Of a DNA stretch of 64,000 nt, positions 11,158 through 23,150 are shown one piece after another (within the stretch, counting starts at the first letter, position 1; every line of letters starts with the position of its first letter). The position numbers and the translations under genes were made by a program. Source of the DNA: Celoporthe dispersa (lineage: Eukaryota; Ascomycota; Sordariomycetes; Diaporthales; Cryphonectriaceae); contig WAID01000005.1 of NCBI GenBank assembly GCA_016584495.1, positions 1,178,501-1,242,500 on the forward strand, written 5' to 3'. The notes beneath the pieces were generated by a model. It saw nothing but the letters and a program-made list of their open reading frames with translations, did no database searches and was not told the DNA's origin.

Positions 11158-12515
11158 CGTGGATCGGAGCAGATCTGCCGAGAGTGAAACGGTGCCGTTG
11201 GTCCTGAGGGTGGAGCAGAGGGAACCTCAGATCATATCAGTACTTAACTGCCCCGACAGAAAGGAAAGTCAGCGACGGTGGAACGAGCGAGGAGAAGCCA
11301 TCGAGGGCACAGCGGGAGCCATCTGTGGCGAGTGACAGGTCTGACAAGATCAGAAGATTGTTATCAGCGAGTTCCAGCGGGAGAGAGAGAGAACGAGAAC
11401 AAGAACATCACGTCAGCCCCCGTCGTCCAGAGCATTGGCCAAGATTTGTGTTGGGCTGACGGCAGAACCAACGAGCGCCTCCTTAGCTCGTATGCAGGTC
11501 GCCCATCGGAGAGAAATAACCATAGCAGGAGGACCCTCTGGTGGTGCAGTCACTATTGGTGGAGCTGCCGCCTGGTTGAGCAGTAAGGTTGCATGCATGG
11601 GACCTGTTTGTGGTTGTGTCTTGGGGGCCAAAGGACAAACTGTCTATCTTGCCCAAGGAGAAGATAAGAAATTATTTAAATAAATAAATAAAATAAAAAA
11701 AGTTGGATGAACGAGGTGTCACCCTCCTGAGCGTTCTGTGCAGGGACATGAGAAAAGACCTGAGACGTTCTATTGGTGCAAAAGTGATGCCCTGGAAGAG
11801 GTCCTTGGAGGGGGAAAGGAAGTACTACAATGGGTACTTACTACCTGGGCAGTCATCATAAGTGTATGGCTTTGATAAGGTACAATGAAGCATGTCTCTA
11901 GCCTTTTTCTTCTTCTTCTTCTTTTCCGGTCTTTTTTTTCTCTTTTCTTGTTCATTTTCTCTTTTATTCTCCTCGATTGATTATCATCTCCTAATCCAAC
12001 CGCCTTCAGAGGCATCTACTAAACTGGCTCCAGCCACTGCGGTACATTTTTCTATGATACATTATTCTATGAGCCGGTTCCCCATTTTCAGCTACCACCA
12101 CTACTTAAGCATTCTTCTTCACCTGTTGATTGGAGAGAATCTGACTCTCCTATACCAGAGAGAGAGATTGATTTTCAAGTCCAGATTATTTACAGTGATG
12201 CTCTATCGCTCCTTGAGAATGATTGGGCATATGCATAGGGTACCGGTCAAGATGCAGCGGGATGCTGCCGCGGTACCTTGAACGGCATATTCAGCAGCAA
12301 GCTGAGGGGAAATGCGAGGGCCGTAAGCCAGGCGGGGATTCCTTCTCCTCTTCCGAACATTGACCTTCAGCAAGCCTTGTCGGCATCTCGAGAACAGGAT
12401 CGAGAGAGAGAGAGAAGAGGGGTGCGCTCAGCTCGCTCAGCCGGACAACCCCTCCTCGACCAACAGACAACACACCACCTCTCTTGAGAACAAACCAAAA
12501 AAAAAGAAGAAAAAA
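11158..12515. other. Divergent intergenic region between the GT25-like gene and the SDR gene
   Basis: No gene recognised. A 82-codon frame at 11435-11683 has no known domain and is probably chance. The stretch holds an A/T-rich tract near 11670-11705 and a T/C tract near 11900-11970. A purine-rich leader runs straight up to the SDR start codon. Confidence 0.5.
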
Positions 12516-13421
12516 ATGTCTACCACCACCAAGGCCGTAGGCGACTTCTCCATCCCCAACAAGATCCTCCTCGTCACAGGCGGCGGCTCAGGCATCGGCC
12601 TCGCCCTGGCCCGCCAGTTCCACGCCCGCGGCGGCCGCGTCCTCCTCGGCGACCTGAGGCTCACCCCCGCGGCTGAGCAGTTCCTGCACGCCACCGAGGT
12701 CGACCGCCCCGGCACCGCCGTCTTCCGCCGCTGCGACGTGACGCGCTGGCAGGGAGAGGCTTCCCTGCACGCCCTCATCTCGGCGTCCGTCCTGGAGTTT
12801 GGTGATGTGCCGGACGTGTACTGCCCCTGCGCCGGCATCTTTGAGCCGGTCTGGAGTAACTTCTGGGATGACGAGGAGGGGGAGGACGACGGCCGGAGGG
12901 GGGCTACGCCTCTGTCCGCATCAACACGGAGCACCCGATCAAGCTCACCCGCCTCGCCTTCCGCGCCCTCGTCGGCGCTGAGAAAAAGGGCGTCGTGCTC
13001 CTCGTGGCCTCCGCCGCCGGGCTGGCCGGCGCCTACGACTGCGCCCTGTACTGCGCGACCAAGCACGCCGTCGTGGGCCTGTGCAAGAGCCTGGCTCAGG
13101 CCGACCTGGACGAGGGCATCAAGGTCGTGTGTGTCTGCCCCCACCTGGTGAAGACGCCCCTGTGGGAGGAGAGGGGGGACAACAAGGCCGCGTCCTACCG
13201 GTACGACGACGAGGCCACGCGCAAGAACACGCCTGAGGAGGTTGCCGAGGCCATGCTGAGGCTGGTTGAGGAGGGGCGGTTCCGGGGGTACGGTGTGCGT
13301 GAAGTCGCCGCACAAGGAAGAGGTGGTGTTTGAGGGGGGGCAGCCATCGAGGCATGACAACAGCTATCCGAGGGCTGTTTTGGACAAGGAGAGGGGAAAG
13401 CCGTGGAATATGGATATCTGA
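12516..13421 (+). CDS. Short-chain dehydrogenase/reductase (15-hydroxyprostaglandin-dehydrogenase-like), two indels
   Basis: NAD(P)-dependent oxidoreductase with a Rossmann fold. It shows the dinucleotide motif VTGGGSGIG, then D-containing GDLRL after strand 2, the CDVTRW block, the NAG-like CPCAGIF, catalytic Ser in VASAAGLAGAY and the YxxxK motif in YCATKHAVV. The substrate is unknown. The frame changes in a G run at 12898-12903 (one base short) so that GYASVRINTEHPIKLTRLAF follows. It changes again at 13284-13288 (one base extra), after which VCVKSPHKEEVVFEGG leads to a stop at 13419-13421. Without the second change the protein would end early at 13333. The start codon follows an A-rich leader and is well placed before the Rossmann motif. 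Confidence 0.88.
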
Positions 13422-13797
13422 GATTCCTTTTTTTTTCTTTTTCTTTCTTTCTCTTCCTTCCTCCTCCGATCCTTTCTTTTCTGCTAGGATGTCGTCCAAT
13501 GATCTCAGCAGTGCAACGCCTGCAAGGAATACTATTCATCATCATAATGCCGTCCCGGCTCAAAAAAAAAAAAAAAGAAATGTGCGACCTGCTGCGACCC
13601 AAGATACAGACCAGACTCCGTCATCCTTCAGACAGACAGCACTGCCTGCCAGACAATACGAAGGCGGTAAAGACCTCGCACAAGAAGGGTATCGTACAAA
13701 AGCAACAAGGCCCAAAAAACGCCAGCACCAAGCAGGAAGGAGTGGAGATAGGGTTCCTCGCAGACACCCACGAGCACCTCGTGCTGATCGTGCTGCC
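13422..13797. other. Short convergent 3' intergenic region
   Basis: Lies between the stop of the SDR gene and the probable end of the DUF1917 gene. It holds a T-rich tract (13427-13460) and an A run at about 13562-13575 that could serve in 3'-end formation of the convergent transcripts. I see no gene. Confidence 0.5.
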
Positions 13798-15186
13798 TCA
13801 GAACGTCCACCCCCGCCGTCGAACGCATCCTCTTCCTTGATCATCTTCTCCAGCGCGGCGTTGCCCTTCTCTCTCTTGGCCATACCCTCCAGGACCGTGC
13901 CGTCTTTCCCCCCTGATGTACGTGAATATGTCATTGGAGCTGTAGAGCGAGGCCCTCAGCCCCCAGGGGTTCTCAGACCCGATGCCCAGATGGGTCCATG
14001 CGTCTGTCCAGAGACAAAGGGTTAGAAAAGAAAAATGCAAATTATAAACCCGAGGGGTCAGCCACGAAGGGGGGGGGCTGGACGCAGACAGAGCAGGCCT
14101 ATCCTCGAGGGTCTGGGGCACCAAGCTCACCCGTCTTGTAGTAGATCTGCCGGCGCCCGGGCCCGGTGCGCACGAGCTCCAGCTGCCTCAAGCGGTTCAG
14201 CACGCGGGCGACATCGTCCCGGTCGCTAAAGTCGTACGTGTAGATGCAGATGAGCCGGGACATTGTCGAGCCCCTGTGCTCGCGGGGCGCCACCTTGGCC
14301 GCGATGCCGAGCTCGTTCCTAACGGTCGCCCACACCACCGTGGCCCAGATGTCGTCGACGTAGGCGGGCTCGACGAAGAGCATCCACTGCCGGGCCCTCT
14401 GATGTCAACAGGGCCACAAGGACAAAGAGGGGACGGGAAGAAGAAAACAGGGAAGGGGTACCCACCTTCCCCGTCCGCACCCTCAACAACTTGGCCAGCA
14501 TCAACAGGTCGTCTACGCAGCCCTCTCTCTGCTTCGAGACCTCCCTGTTCACCACCACCCTCGGCGGCGCCCCACGGCTCCCCCTCCCGCCCTGGCTCTG
14601 GCCCGCAGCGCCACCGCCCGTCTTCTCCTCCACCTCGCGCAGCAGGTCCCCAAACAGCTCCAGCCTCGCACCGCCGCCCTCCACAAACCTCTTCACCTCC
14701 GCACCGAACTCCTCGGGTGCCTCCTCGCCCCGCGATCCGCGCGCGGGATGTACGGGTTGGCGACGTAGATCCAGGGGATCATCTCCGGGTTGACGTCCGT
14801 CGTGGACGGCGGGAGGCGGTCCAGGAAGGCCTGGGTGGTCTCGCTCAGCTGCTTGGCGCAGGCCGTGCGGCCCTCGTAAGGGTTGTGCAGGCCGCTGCTG
14901 CTGCTAGCGGTGGCGGCGGCGGCGGCGAGGGGAGCTGGGGAGCTGGACTCCCGTTTGATGCTTGCTGTTGTGGCAGCCGGCGAGGCCGTCTTGGTAAACG
15001 AGCGGCTGTGCCAGTGGCTGGCCGGGTTGAAGGCCGACAGGCGTGCTTCCAGGTCCTGCACCTCATCCTCGTCACCTGTGGGAGCGGTACTCGTGAGTAG
15101 TTAGCTGGTGGTATCTTTAAAGGCGGGAGGGAGGCGGGCCAGCTGGTCTTGGAGCACCCACCGTAGAAATCCGAGTCTGGATCCAT
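13798..15186 (-). CDS. DUF1917 / UPF0696 (Bles03-like) family protein
   Basis: Conserved eukaryotic family of unknown biochemical role. Hallmarks are the N-terminal MDPDSDFYG, ARLSAFNPASHWHSRSF, LPWIY-like MIPWIYVANPYIPR, then GKWMLFVEPAYVDDIWATVV, LGIAAKVAPRE and ICIYTYDFSD. Four exons fit: 15162-15186, 14466-15075, 14131-14386 and a last one starting at 14003. All introns are GT-AG. Two indels are needed: a C run at 14728-14731 (one short) and a C run at 13908-13913 (one long). The C-terminus is uncertain because another G/C run near 13811-13815 decides the stop. A stop at 13798 is my working choice. Function cannot be stated from sequence. Confidence 0.85.
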
Positions 15187-15711
15187 CTTTGTGTGTGTGT
15201 GTGTGTGACGGTTTTTCCGCGACAGGTCTAGAAACCACGTAGAAAACACAAAGGCGCAGGGCAGCAGAGCCTGCCTTTTACATATTCTCTCCCCCTGCAG
15301 GCTGTAGCTTTCCAGACTTACTTTTGATACTTATGCAACATGAGGTCAAAGGCACCTGATCCAGCAGGGGTGGTTGGTTGAGTTGTCCCAGGACGTGGTT
15401 GAGCGGAGCCCCTGAAACCTTGACTAAACCTTGATGCTATAGTCCTAGGACCCTAGGATTTCGACACTATAACCCTGGAATCATAGAGCATTGGGTACTA
15501 TGGTTCCAGCGCTCCCAGGGCTAGACTGACTGTTGTAGGTGAGATCTTCTGCTTTCCATCTCAGCCTCGTCCAAAATCTGAGCGACACGCAGGCCCTCTC
15601 CAGGGCTTACCCCCTCAGTCTTTTGTCCTCTTCTTTCTTTCTTGTTTTTCATTCTTTCTTTTTTTTTATATCTTGTAGTACCAAGACCTTACCAGGTCTC
15701 TTCAGCCGGGC
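15187..15711. other. Divergent promoter region, DUF1917 gene / DPH7
   Basis: No gene is seen. It has a (GT)n array at about 15191-15207 abutting the DUF1917 start, a cluster of CCTAGGA-like repeats at 15443-15460 and a strong C/T tract at 15620-15675. That tract is followed by AG dinucleotides and may be the acceptor of a leader intron of DPH7. Confidence 0.5.
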
Positions 15712-17167
15712 ATGGAAGGTGTACAGGGCGAGAGTATCTCGTCCGTGCAGTCGATGGTCCTCGACCTTCCCCCAAGCTGCATCGAGTTCTGCCCTGCCCA
15801 CCCGTCATACCTGGTGGTCGGGACATATTACCTCGAGAAGGGCGCCGAGGAACACCAGGACACCCTGGAGGCACCAAAATATGACGACGAGGACCCATCT
15901 GAGACCAAGGCTGCCGGCCAGCCCCAGAGCAGAAACGGCAGCTTGATCGTCCTCCAGCTCCAGGACGGAAAAGTGTAGGAAAATTTACCCTGGTCCTAGC
16001 GAATTTCTCCCCCGCTCATGCTCTCTAGGCATGCCGTCCAGACCATCCCTCAGCCGTCCGCCGTCTTCGACCTACACTTCCAGCCACAGGCTGACCGGGG
16101 AGATGTCTGCGCCGCAGTGTCGAGCACAGGGACCATCTCCTTCTTCAGGCTCGCCCCTCCTCCTCCTTCTCCAGGTCCAGAACACCAGGGCCGAGATGAT
16201 GAGGCATCAGGACCAAGGAGAGAGATCCTCAGACCCCTGAGCGTCCTCCGGGTACCAGGCCTGGGCGAGGACGTCCTCTTTACGTATCTGGCCTGGAACC
16301 CCACCGAGCCCGGCCTCATGGCTATCACCACCGCCGGCGGGCAGGTCATCCTCGTCCAGGTCCACGACGACTACCAGGGCCTCGACGTGGTGCAGGAGAC
16401 TCTCCTCGAGCACAGCCTGGAGGCCTGGGTCGCCGCCTTCTCCCCGCCACCGTCATCACCACCCGCCGAGTCTACCACGCCCACCTACACAGTCTTTTCC
16501 GGCGGCGACGACTCAGCCCTCAAGTACACCACCCTCAACATCACCTCACCTACCTTAGACACCACAGATCCAGGCGGAGACGACACACCTCAGACCCTCG
16601 CACCCTATCCCCCCATTACTCTTACCAACCACACCGCAGGCGTAACCGCCCTCCTCCCCCTCCCCCCTGCCCGGAAACCCCAACCACCACCACCTCCTCC
16701 TCCTCCTCACAGGCAGCTACGACGATACCCTGCGTGTCTTCGCCATCGCACCCCTGCACACTACCTACGGCGCGCGCAGGGCCACCCTCCTCACCGAGAC
16801 GAACCTCGGCGGCGGCGTCTGGCGGCTGAACGCCATTGGCAACCCGGTGGTCGCCGGCGGCCAAGGCGGAGCGTGGGAGGCTACTGTGCTCGCGTCGTGC
16901 ATGCACGCTGGCACGCGGGTGCTGAGGATCCGCGGGAGCAGCGGGCCTGAGGATGGTGCCGCTGCGGCCGTGAGCGCGGATGTGGACGTGCTGGGCCGGT
17001 TCGAGGAGCACCAGAGTATGAACTACGGGAGCGACTGGTCTAGGGCAGAGAGCAGGCTGGCCCCTCCGCCGGGAGGGAAGGCTGAGATACTGTGTGTCTC
17101 GACGAGTTTCTATGACAGGCTGCTTTGTGTTTGGAGGTGCAGGTTGCCTGCTCGAGAGTCGACCTAG
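15712..17167 (+). CDS. DPH7: Diphthine methyltransferase, WD-repeat protein (one indel)
   Basis: Catalyses demethylation of diphthine methyl ester in diphthamide synthesis on elongation factor 2, in the cytosol. Family signatures in order are VLDLPPSCIEFCP, VVGTYYLE, LAWNPTEPGLMAI, SGGDDSALKYTTL, NHTAGVTALLPLP, LLTGSYDDTLRVF, NLGGGVWRL, LASCMHAGTRVLRI, FEEHQSMNYGSDW and STSFYDRLLCVWR. One intron at 15975-16028 (GT-AG) joins DGKV to HAVQTI. A run of six C at 16662-16667 is one base too long. Reading five restores LPGNPNHHHLLLLLTGSYDD. The start at 15712 is chosen because the family begins shortly before VLDLPPS. The next Met at 15754 is possible. Confidence 0.93.
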
Positions 17168-17282
17168 TCCATGTTCTATTCTCGAGAGCCGGTGAGGTCT
17201 AAGCAAAACAAGGCTGGTGAGAGGATACTGAGATACGGCATACGCCAGAGATCATTTGTTGCCCTGCGCTCGATGCTAGAAC

Positions 17283-17306
17283 ATATATATGTATATATAT
17301 ATATAT
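17283..17306. repeat. (AT)n tract in the convergent DPH7/GAA1 gap
   Basis: Alternating AT run between two convergent stop codons, a plausible 3'-end or polyadenylation element for DPH7. Confidence 0.7.
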
Positions 17307-17422
17307 TAGGGGGAGGGGATGTATTACAAGTTTGAGCCATGTCTCTTTCTTATTTTTTCCCCCTTCTCTCTTTTTTCAAAGCACCCTATGGATTAAATTG
17401 AATCTTATCGAGATGTTATCTA

Positions 17423-19457
17423 TCACGTTCCCACGCCTTTGGCCTCGGGCCTCCCAAGCACAACGACTGCACCGACCAGCCAAGCCGGCCACCAGACGCC
17501 CCAGACCACGACGCTGGTATACATCCCCCAGACCCTCCACCCGAACGCAGCCTCTCGCAGCAGCTCGCCGACGCTGCTGCTCTCCAGGCCGCCGTGCCAG
17601 TACATCGACCAGCCGGCAAAGACAGCCGTCGGGGCGACGAGGTTCAGCAGCACGGTGCAGAGCCAGCGCAGGGCCGGCAGCTTGGGCCACGGCCGCATGA
17701 AGGACAGCGGGGACGAGAGCAGGCCGACCATGAGGGAGAGGGAGAAGTTGAGGGTGGCGAGGGAGGAGAGAACATGCCGAGCAGGAGGAGGGAGAAGCAC
17801 TGCATGAGCGAGTATTGCTGGTATGTGGGGCGGAAGTTTGTGGTGAGCAGGCTACTGATGATGTGTGGGAGACAGACATTCAGCACGGTGAACACTGCGA
17901 AGAGCGGGGTGTGCATCTAGAACGTTCTCTGTCAGTATCTTGTTCACGTCTCGCGCTGCGCGCGGGGGTGCTCGGGACTTACTCCTGCAGGCACATGGTT
18001 GAAAACATAGAACGGCACAACGCCCAGGAACTGACACCCGGCCACCAGGGCCAGGGGCAAGGACACATTCCTCTCAGAGGCGGGCGTCATGCGCGCGTCG
18101 GCAGGGCCCTTCTCGGCAGCCTTCTCCGGGCTCTTGCCGTCCTGCTTCTCGCCCTGCCTCCCGACAGCTTGGTCCTGCTGCCCGCTCTTCACCCAGAGCG
18201 AGATGGAGATGATGGTGAAGTTTGCCGCGATCAGCATCGCGCTCGGCAGATATGTGCCGATGCTGACGAACCGGTCCCGGTGCATCAGCAGGTAGAAGAA
18301 GAAGCTCTGGTGCAGATGCTCCAGCAGGTTGTTCAGGCTGCGGAACGTCCCTCGACCACCCGGCCCATGGCCATCTCGTCCTGCCACCCGTCGCCATAGG
18401 GCCGAAGGGTGACCGCGTCGACGTGGTAGGGGATAAAGCAGCTGTGCGGGCCGCTGGCCAGGCCGAGGCCCTGCTTCATCATCCCGCGCAGCATGGTGCG
18501 CAGCCTGTCCTCGTAGCTGTCGCCGTGGTCCCACATCTCCTGTATGCTGACGCCGATGCCCATCTGGCCGCCGGCGATGGAGACGACGCTGTTGATGAGG
18601 TCGAGGTTGGGCAGCTGGCCGTTGATGCCGTCGTAGACGATGTGCACGGACGAGAAGCGGGTCTCCTGCGCGTAGTCCAGCGCGATGGCGCCCTGCAGCG
18701 CGCCGGACTTGAGGGGCAGCGAGTCGATGCGCCGCGTGTCGTGCGCGTCGTGGTATGCATCCACCCACGCCTGCGGGCCCGCCAGGCTGTCGGGCGTCAC
18801 CAGCAGGATGATGTCCTTGGACCAGAGGGACCATCTCCGGAAGTACCGCGCCAGCGTCAGCAGCAGGGCGACGCCGTGCTTGTTCAGCTCGCCCTTGACG
18901 TTCCGCCACGCCGCGACGAGAACGATTGCCTCCGTCGCATCTCCCCTCGGGGCATGTAGGATAGCATAGACGTTCTCGCCCGCGTGCTTCTCCCCGGACG
19001 CCGAGTATGTGAAGTTCTGCCGGCCGACTTTCAGCCCATTACCCTTGAACATCTCCTCCAGGCCGTCGTTGATCTCGTAGTTACTCTTCCCCGGCGCTTC
19101 CCCCTCTGGGCCGTCCTGACCATCGTGTACTGGCGAGGCGAGCGCGTCCACCTCGTGCTTGTAGGCCCGGAATACGTTCTGGTCGCTTCCCCCCAAAATA
19201 TGTATGCACCTGGCCCGGTAATAAAGCGTTTTCCGAGATATAAGTCCGTCGGCTGTAGTCGTTCTGCGGCAGCATAAGAAGCCAGGCGACACCGACGACG
19301 ATGCAGAGCAGGGGAGACGTAGGGGGGCAGCTTGAGGAGGCGCGGGTCGCCGCGGAGGCGCATGGCACCGGCTGAGAAGAGGTTAGCCTGTCCGCTGAGG
19401 CCCAGACCTGCAGCACTCAAGGAGGGGTCCTGTGGACTCACATATAAGGCGTGGCAT
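17423..19457 (-). CDS. GAA1: GPI transamidase subunit Gaa1 (four indels)
   Basis: ER-membrane subunit of the transamidase that attaches GPI anchors to proteins. The N-terminal region DPRLLKLPPYVS and a hydrophobic segment (IVVGVAWLLMLP) are followed by NDYSRRTYISENALLPGQV, typical of the family. The lumenal M28-peptidase-like domain (FTYSASGEKHAGENVYAIL, VLVAAWRNVKGELNKHGVA, MGIGVSIQEMWDHGDSYEDRL) comes next. The C-terminal part is multi-pass (FFFYLLMHRDRFVSIG, LPLALVAGCQFLGVVPFY). Exons are 19442-19457 (16 nt, MPRLI), 17983-19371 and 17423-17916, with introns 19372-19441 and 17917-17982. Frame is restored by one-base corrections at 19311-19314 (extra), 19189-19194 (extra), 18349-18351 (short) and near 17766-17771 (short). 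Conserved sequence runs on both sides of each break. Confidence 0.93.
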
Positions 19458-20163
19458 CTTGTGTCGAAAAGATAGGAGAGAAGTGTGATGCGCCGCGCCG
19501 CGCCGCGTGGGCCTGCGAAGGGAATCAAGGGGCTGTTGAGGTGGGAAAAGGAGCGGAGTGGGCTGCGCGGGAGCCCGCCAGCTCTCCAAACGTGAGAGAT
19601 TCTTCCAAACAAAACGTTACAGTGCTGCAAAATCCATAGGTGCGCCACACAGGAGAGCGGTACGAAGCGTCACATGCCCACTGTTCAGAGCTCCAGCGAG
19701 CTCGCAGTGAGGTTCAAGACACAGGGCACGCAGGGTGCAGGGGCACAGGGCACAGGGGGTCCAGCCTTACATGGATGGGCCTGGAGCTCGCGGTTGCATA
19801 TCTCAGCCCCGTTACATGCAAGTCAGCAGCAACCCGCGAAACCCCGTCCACTCACCAACAAGTTCAGATGAAGATACATGTAGAGTGAGCAGGTGAACTG
19901 GATAGCTCATGAGTTTGATGTCCAGGCCATCTTCCGAGTTATGATCATTAACGACCATCAAGATCGTTCGTCCGCTATGCAAAATGTCTTGACCATCCCT
20001 ATTTCCACACCATCCCAAGAATGTATGCTGATATGCTTCAGGTGGCAACTCCATGCGTCCCAATCGCAAGACTGTGCCACGAGAATGTATACCATGAGAA
20101 GAAGAGGAAAAAGAAACACGAGCTGCCCTTTTCTTTTATTTTTAATCTTTTCCTTCACCCTCT
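19458..20163. other. Intergenic region upstream of GAA1
   Basis: No gene found. It contains a short GC repeat (cgccgcgccgcgc near 19492) and imperfect GGGCACAGG repeats at 19724-19760. The remaining part is of mixed composition and lies 3' of RBD2. Confidence 0.5.
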
Positions 20164-21294
20164 CTATGGCCCTAGCCTCTGCGTAGACCCTACAACCCCC
20201 AAAGCTACACCTGGTACCCCAGGAGAAGCCGTACTTGGCAGAACCCCAAACCGGCCGTACGTCTTTTGGTCCACGCTCACGTACCGCGGCAGCCTCTGCA
20301 GCAGCTTAAGCTTCGATTCGACGAAGCGAAGGGCCTTTTCCGGCGGGGCGAGGAACTTCATGTAGCCGAGACCACCTGTGTGATGATGTCAGCTAGCGTT
20401 CCCTCCGTGCTTACCATCTACTGCCCAGAAGAGAGCCACGCGACGGAGCGAAACGAGCAATTGTGTCCAAAGTTGAGAACTCACATATGTATCCAATACA
20501 CAGCCCGCAGAGGTGCCCCAGTAGGCTCGTGCTCGGCACCAGGGCCGAGATCACCACAGCCAACACGAGGGGTGTGGTCCACGTAGGAATATGATATGTC
20601 GCGATCACAAAATGCGGGTTCATCTTATACGTGCGGATCGCCTCCATGCCGAGCAGCAGAAAGAACCAGACGCTGGCGCCCATGACGGCGGTGTTGGAGT
20701 GGAGAATATAGTTTTGTACGAGTATGTATAGCGCGGCCGGGAAGGTCGAGAAGGCTGAGGGAGCCGCACAGGTCAGCCAGACTGTCGACAAGGGAGGAAT
20801 AGACGACGAGTGGTGATACTCACGGCCTAGAAACAGCGCAAGCGCTGTAAGCGTCCCATATTCACTCTCGAAGCGCTCCAGAAGTGGCGTCAGGGCCAGG
20901 ACGTTCATGGCCATGTGTATGAAGCCCAGGTGTATGAACGGGTAGGTATTCGTCCGGTATACTGCGCACGGCACAAGCTGTCAGCCCACAATTCATCTCT
21001 CGTAGCCCTTCCATCCCCGCGCAAACAGGTCCATTCGTCTCGAGGTCTCCCACGAAGCCCTCAGGATGATGACGCAGACTATCAGAGGGCTCGTGACTCA
21101 CAGCTAGTTATCCCGACATCCTCCGGCACGAGCGCGCCCCAGGCCTTCAGATCCCACCCCGTACCCGTCACGATCCCCACGAACCATGCCCCGACTATCG
21201 CCAAGATGATCAGCCGTGTCAGCAGTGGGAGCCGGTATACATAAGACCGTGCGCGCACGGCGCTGAACTGCGAGGGTATCGAGACGGTCGGCAT
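20164..21294 (-). CDS. RBD2: Rhomboid intramembrane serine protease Rbd2
   Basis: Multi-pass Golgi/ER rhomboid protease. In fission yeast and Aspergillus the Rbd2/RbdB proteins act in SREBP cleavage and hypoxia adaptation. Four exons give an uninterrupted frame of 270 residues: 21102-21294, 20824-20961, 20485-20754 and 20164-20375. All introns have GTGAGT donors. Visible motifs are TNTYPFIHLGFIHMAMNVLAL, the catalytic GASVWFF (Ser) in one membrane helix and GHLCGLCIGYICG (His) in a later one, followed by a cytosolic tail ending TQRLGP. Length fits the family. This is one of the few genes here with no frame break, so its model is reliable. Confidence 0.94.
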
Positions 21295-22670
21295 GGTCTG
21301 TTCGCTTGGAGCCTCGTGCCCTCTCTCCTGATCCTCCTCCTTGTCGCCTCAAAAGTGTGGTTTTCCCAAGGCGGACTGTCGCAGTCGGAATTTCAGGGTT
21401 CGAAGATCGCTCAAGGTGATGCGGGGGCACGTGTCCTCTCGGAGAGGGATTGCGCTATATCGGCGTTGATCGTCGTTTAGGAGCCTCGAAGGGTTTGGCA
21501 GGCCAGCTCGCAACCATCCTCGAAGGGAATGTCCACCTGCGAGATCACTTGTGTTTTGCTGACCAGGTTGCAGGAGAGCAAGGTGGAAGAGGGCAGCACG
21601 GAAATCGCATTAACAAGCTAGTCCTGGACAGCCCGGGGCGCGGCGGTTCACAAGCTATCTGGCTTCTCCACTAGGTGCTTATCGATAGCTTCTGCACTTA
21701 GCGGGGATATGCTTGTAACCTGCATCTATGTAGCCCAGGTCATGACCAGACGCAAACCCGACCTCTGTTATAGACATAAGACGAGCGATCCTCAATAATG
21801 GGCGAGATTGGAAATAGGCGATAGAACCAGAGTATGGCCCAGAGGTTGCTCGGATCGCGCCGACACCTGCACCTATCCGAGCCTGGACAATCAGTTGTGG
21901 TGCGTAGCAAATCACCTTGCTATTCCTCACGTTGGCCGTGTGCTTTTCTCTGTCACTTCTAAAGGCCTGTTGATCTTCAGAACGGCCCCGCGGCATAGTC
22001 TTTAAACGAACAGACCGGCTTCCCTGATATGTACAATCTTCATAGTTCTATCGTGAGATAACCAGGAGCTCGTGACTCCGTAGTCGAACTTCGTGGTCAG
22101 CGCCCGAGGCCCATCAACAAGCCTCCATGGGTGGATACTGCTGAGAATAGTTTTCCTCAAGCCAGCAAACTGGATCTGGCCCGATGAGTTTGGTCCCGAT
22201 CCCTACCTGGCGATGTAGATCGTTTACCAGATCTACTGCCGCCTTGTCCCCCTGCGTCCACTTCAGCGCCGTGCCTGACCTCCTCCCTCCTGAGGCTGCC
22301 TCTAGGTGGCTTCCATTGACGGCTTGACATAACATGCCGTACCAGGCACAGCCGCTCACCACATCGAGCCCCACAACACCTCTCGCATGTCAAATCGCCC
22401 CTCGCCGTCGTCTGACCCCAAGACAGACCGACAACGTCGTGATGACCCTCCGATCCAAGTCTCGTCATGTCCGTGTGCCCCATGCTGGGGGTATTGACCG
22501 TCCTGGATACCCTTGCCAAGCGGACTTCATCCGCGGCTGTGTGATGCCATATCGCAAAATTCGATGCTCGGGCCCCCGACCATCGCGCGAACTTGTCAAG
22601 TCACAAGTATAAGATGGTTTCTAGTCGCAAGAGTAGACTCGAACGAATCTTGCTCAACGTGCACAATCTC
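21295..22670. other. Intergenic region between RBD2 and BUD20
   Basis: I see no gene. Composition is more even than in the CT-rich promoters and no family resemblance shows in six frames. It could include decayed coding or transposon sequence, but nothing supports that directly. Confidence 0.4.
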
Positions 22671-23150
22671 TCAAGACATATTGACATCGCCGGTTTGGGT
22701 CTTGGATGGGCCCTTGTTGTCGGTCCACAAGCCCACTGCAGCCTCGGCCTCCTTCTGGGTGTATGGCTCCTCCTTCAACTGCTTGACCCTACACAGAAAT
22801 CAGTCAGTCCTAATGGCCCACTGCACGCACACTGGGCCTCGAAGGGGTCAGCTCACCTCCGCTTGTGAGGCTTGCCCCGCCTGTGAACAACGAGTGTTGT
22901 CTCCGTATCAAACCACTTGGCACATTCTGTACAGTAGTGCCTACCCAGACCAGGAAGGTCCTCGGGGGCTTTTGTATCTTTAAACTGCTTCAGGTGCTTG
23001 GGTGAGAGGATATCGGCCTTGATCTGGTCAATGTCCCTGCATGCAGTCAGTGCTATGACCATCGAGCTGCCGAGTGAAGAAGGATCCATCCACAACGTAC
23101 CTCTTGTACCGCCTGGTCTTAGTGATAGTCCGCTTGTTCGGAACACCCAT
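22671..23150 (-). CDS. BUD20: Bud20/ZNF593-type C2H2 zinc finger, 60S pre-ribosome export factor
   Basis: Shuttling protein that binds late pre-60S particles and aids their nuclear export. Three exons (23101-23150, 22857-23036, 22671-22788) give 115 residues. The basic N-terminus MGVPNKRTITKTRRYKR is followed by DIDQIKADI, then HYCTECAKWFDTETTLVVH, the C2H2 finger (CxxC...HxxxxxH), and HKRRVKQLKEEPYTQKEAEA, all typical of Bud20/ZNF593. Introns are GT-AG, with donors GTACGT and GTGAGC. The frame is unbroken. Size matches fungal Bud20. Confidence 0.93.
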
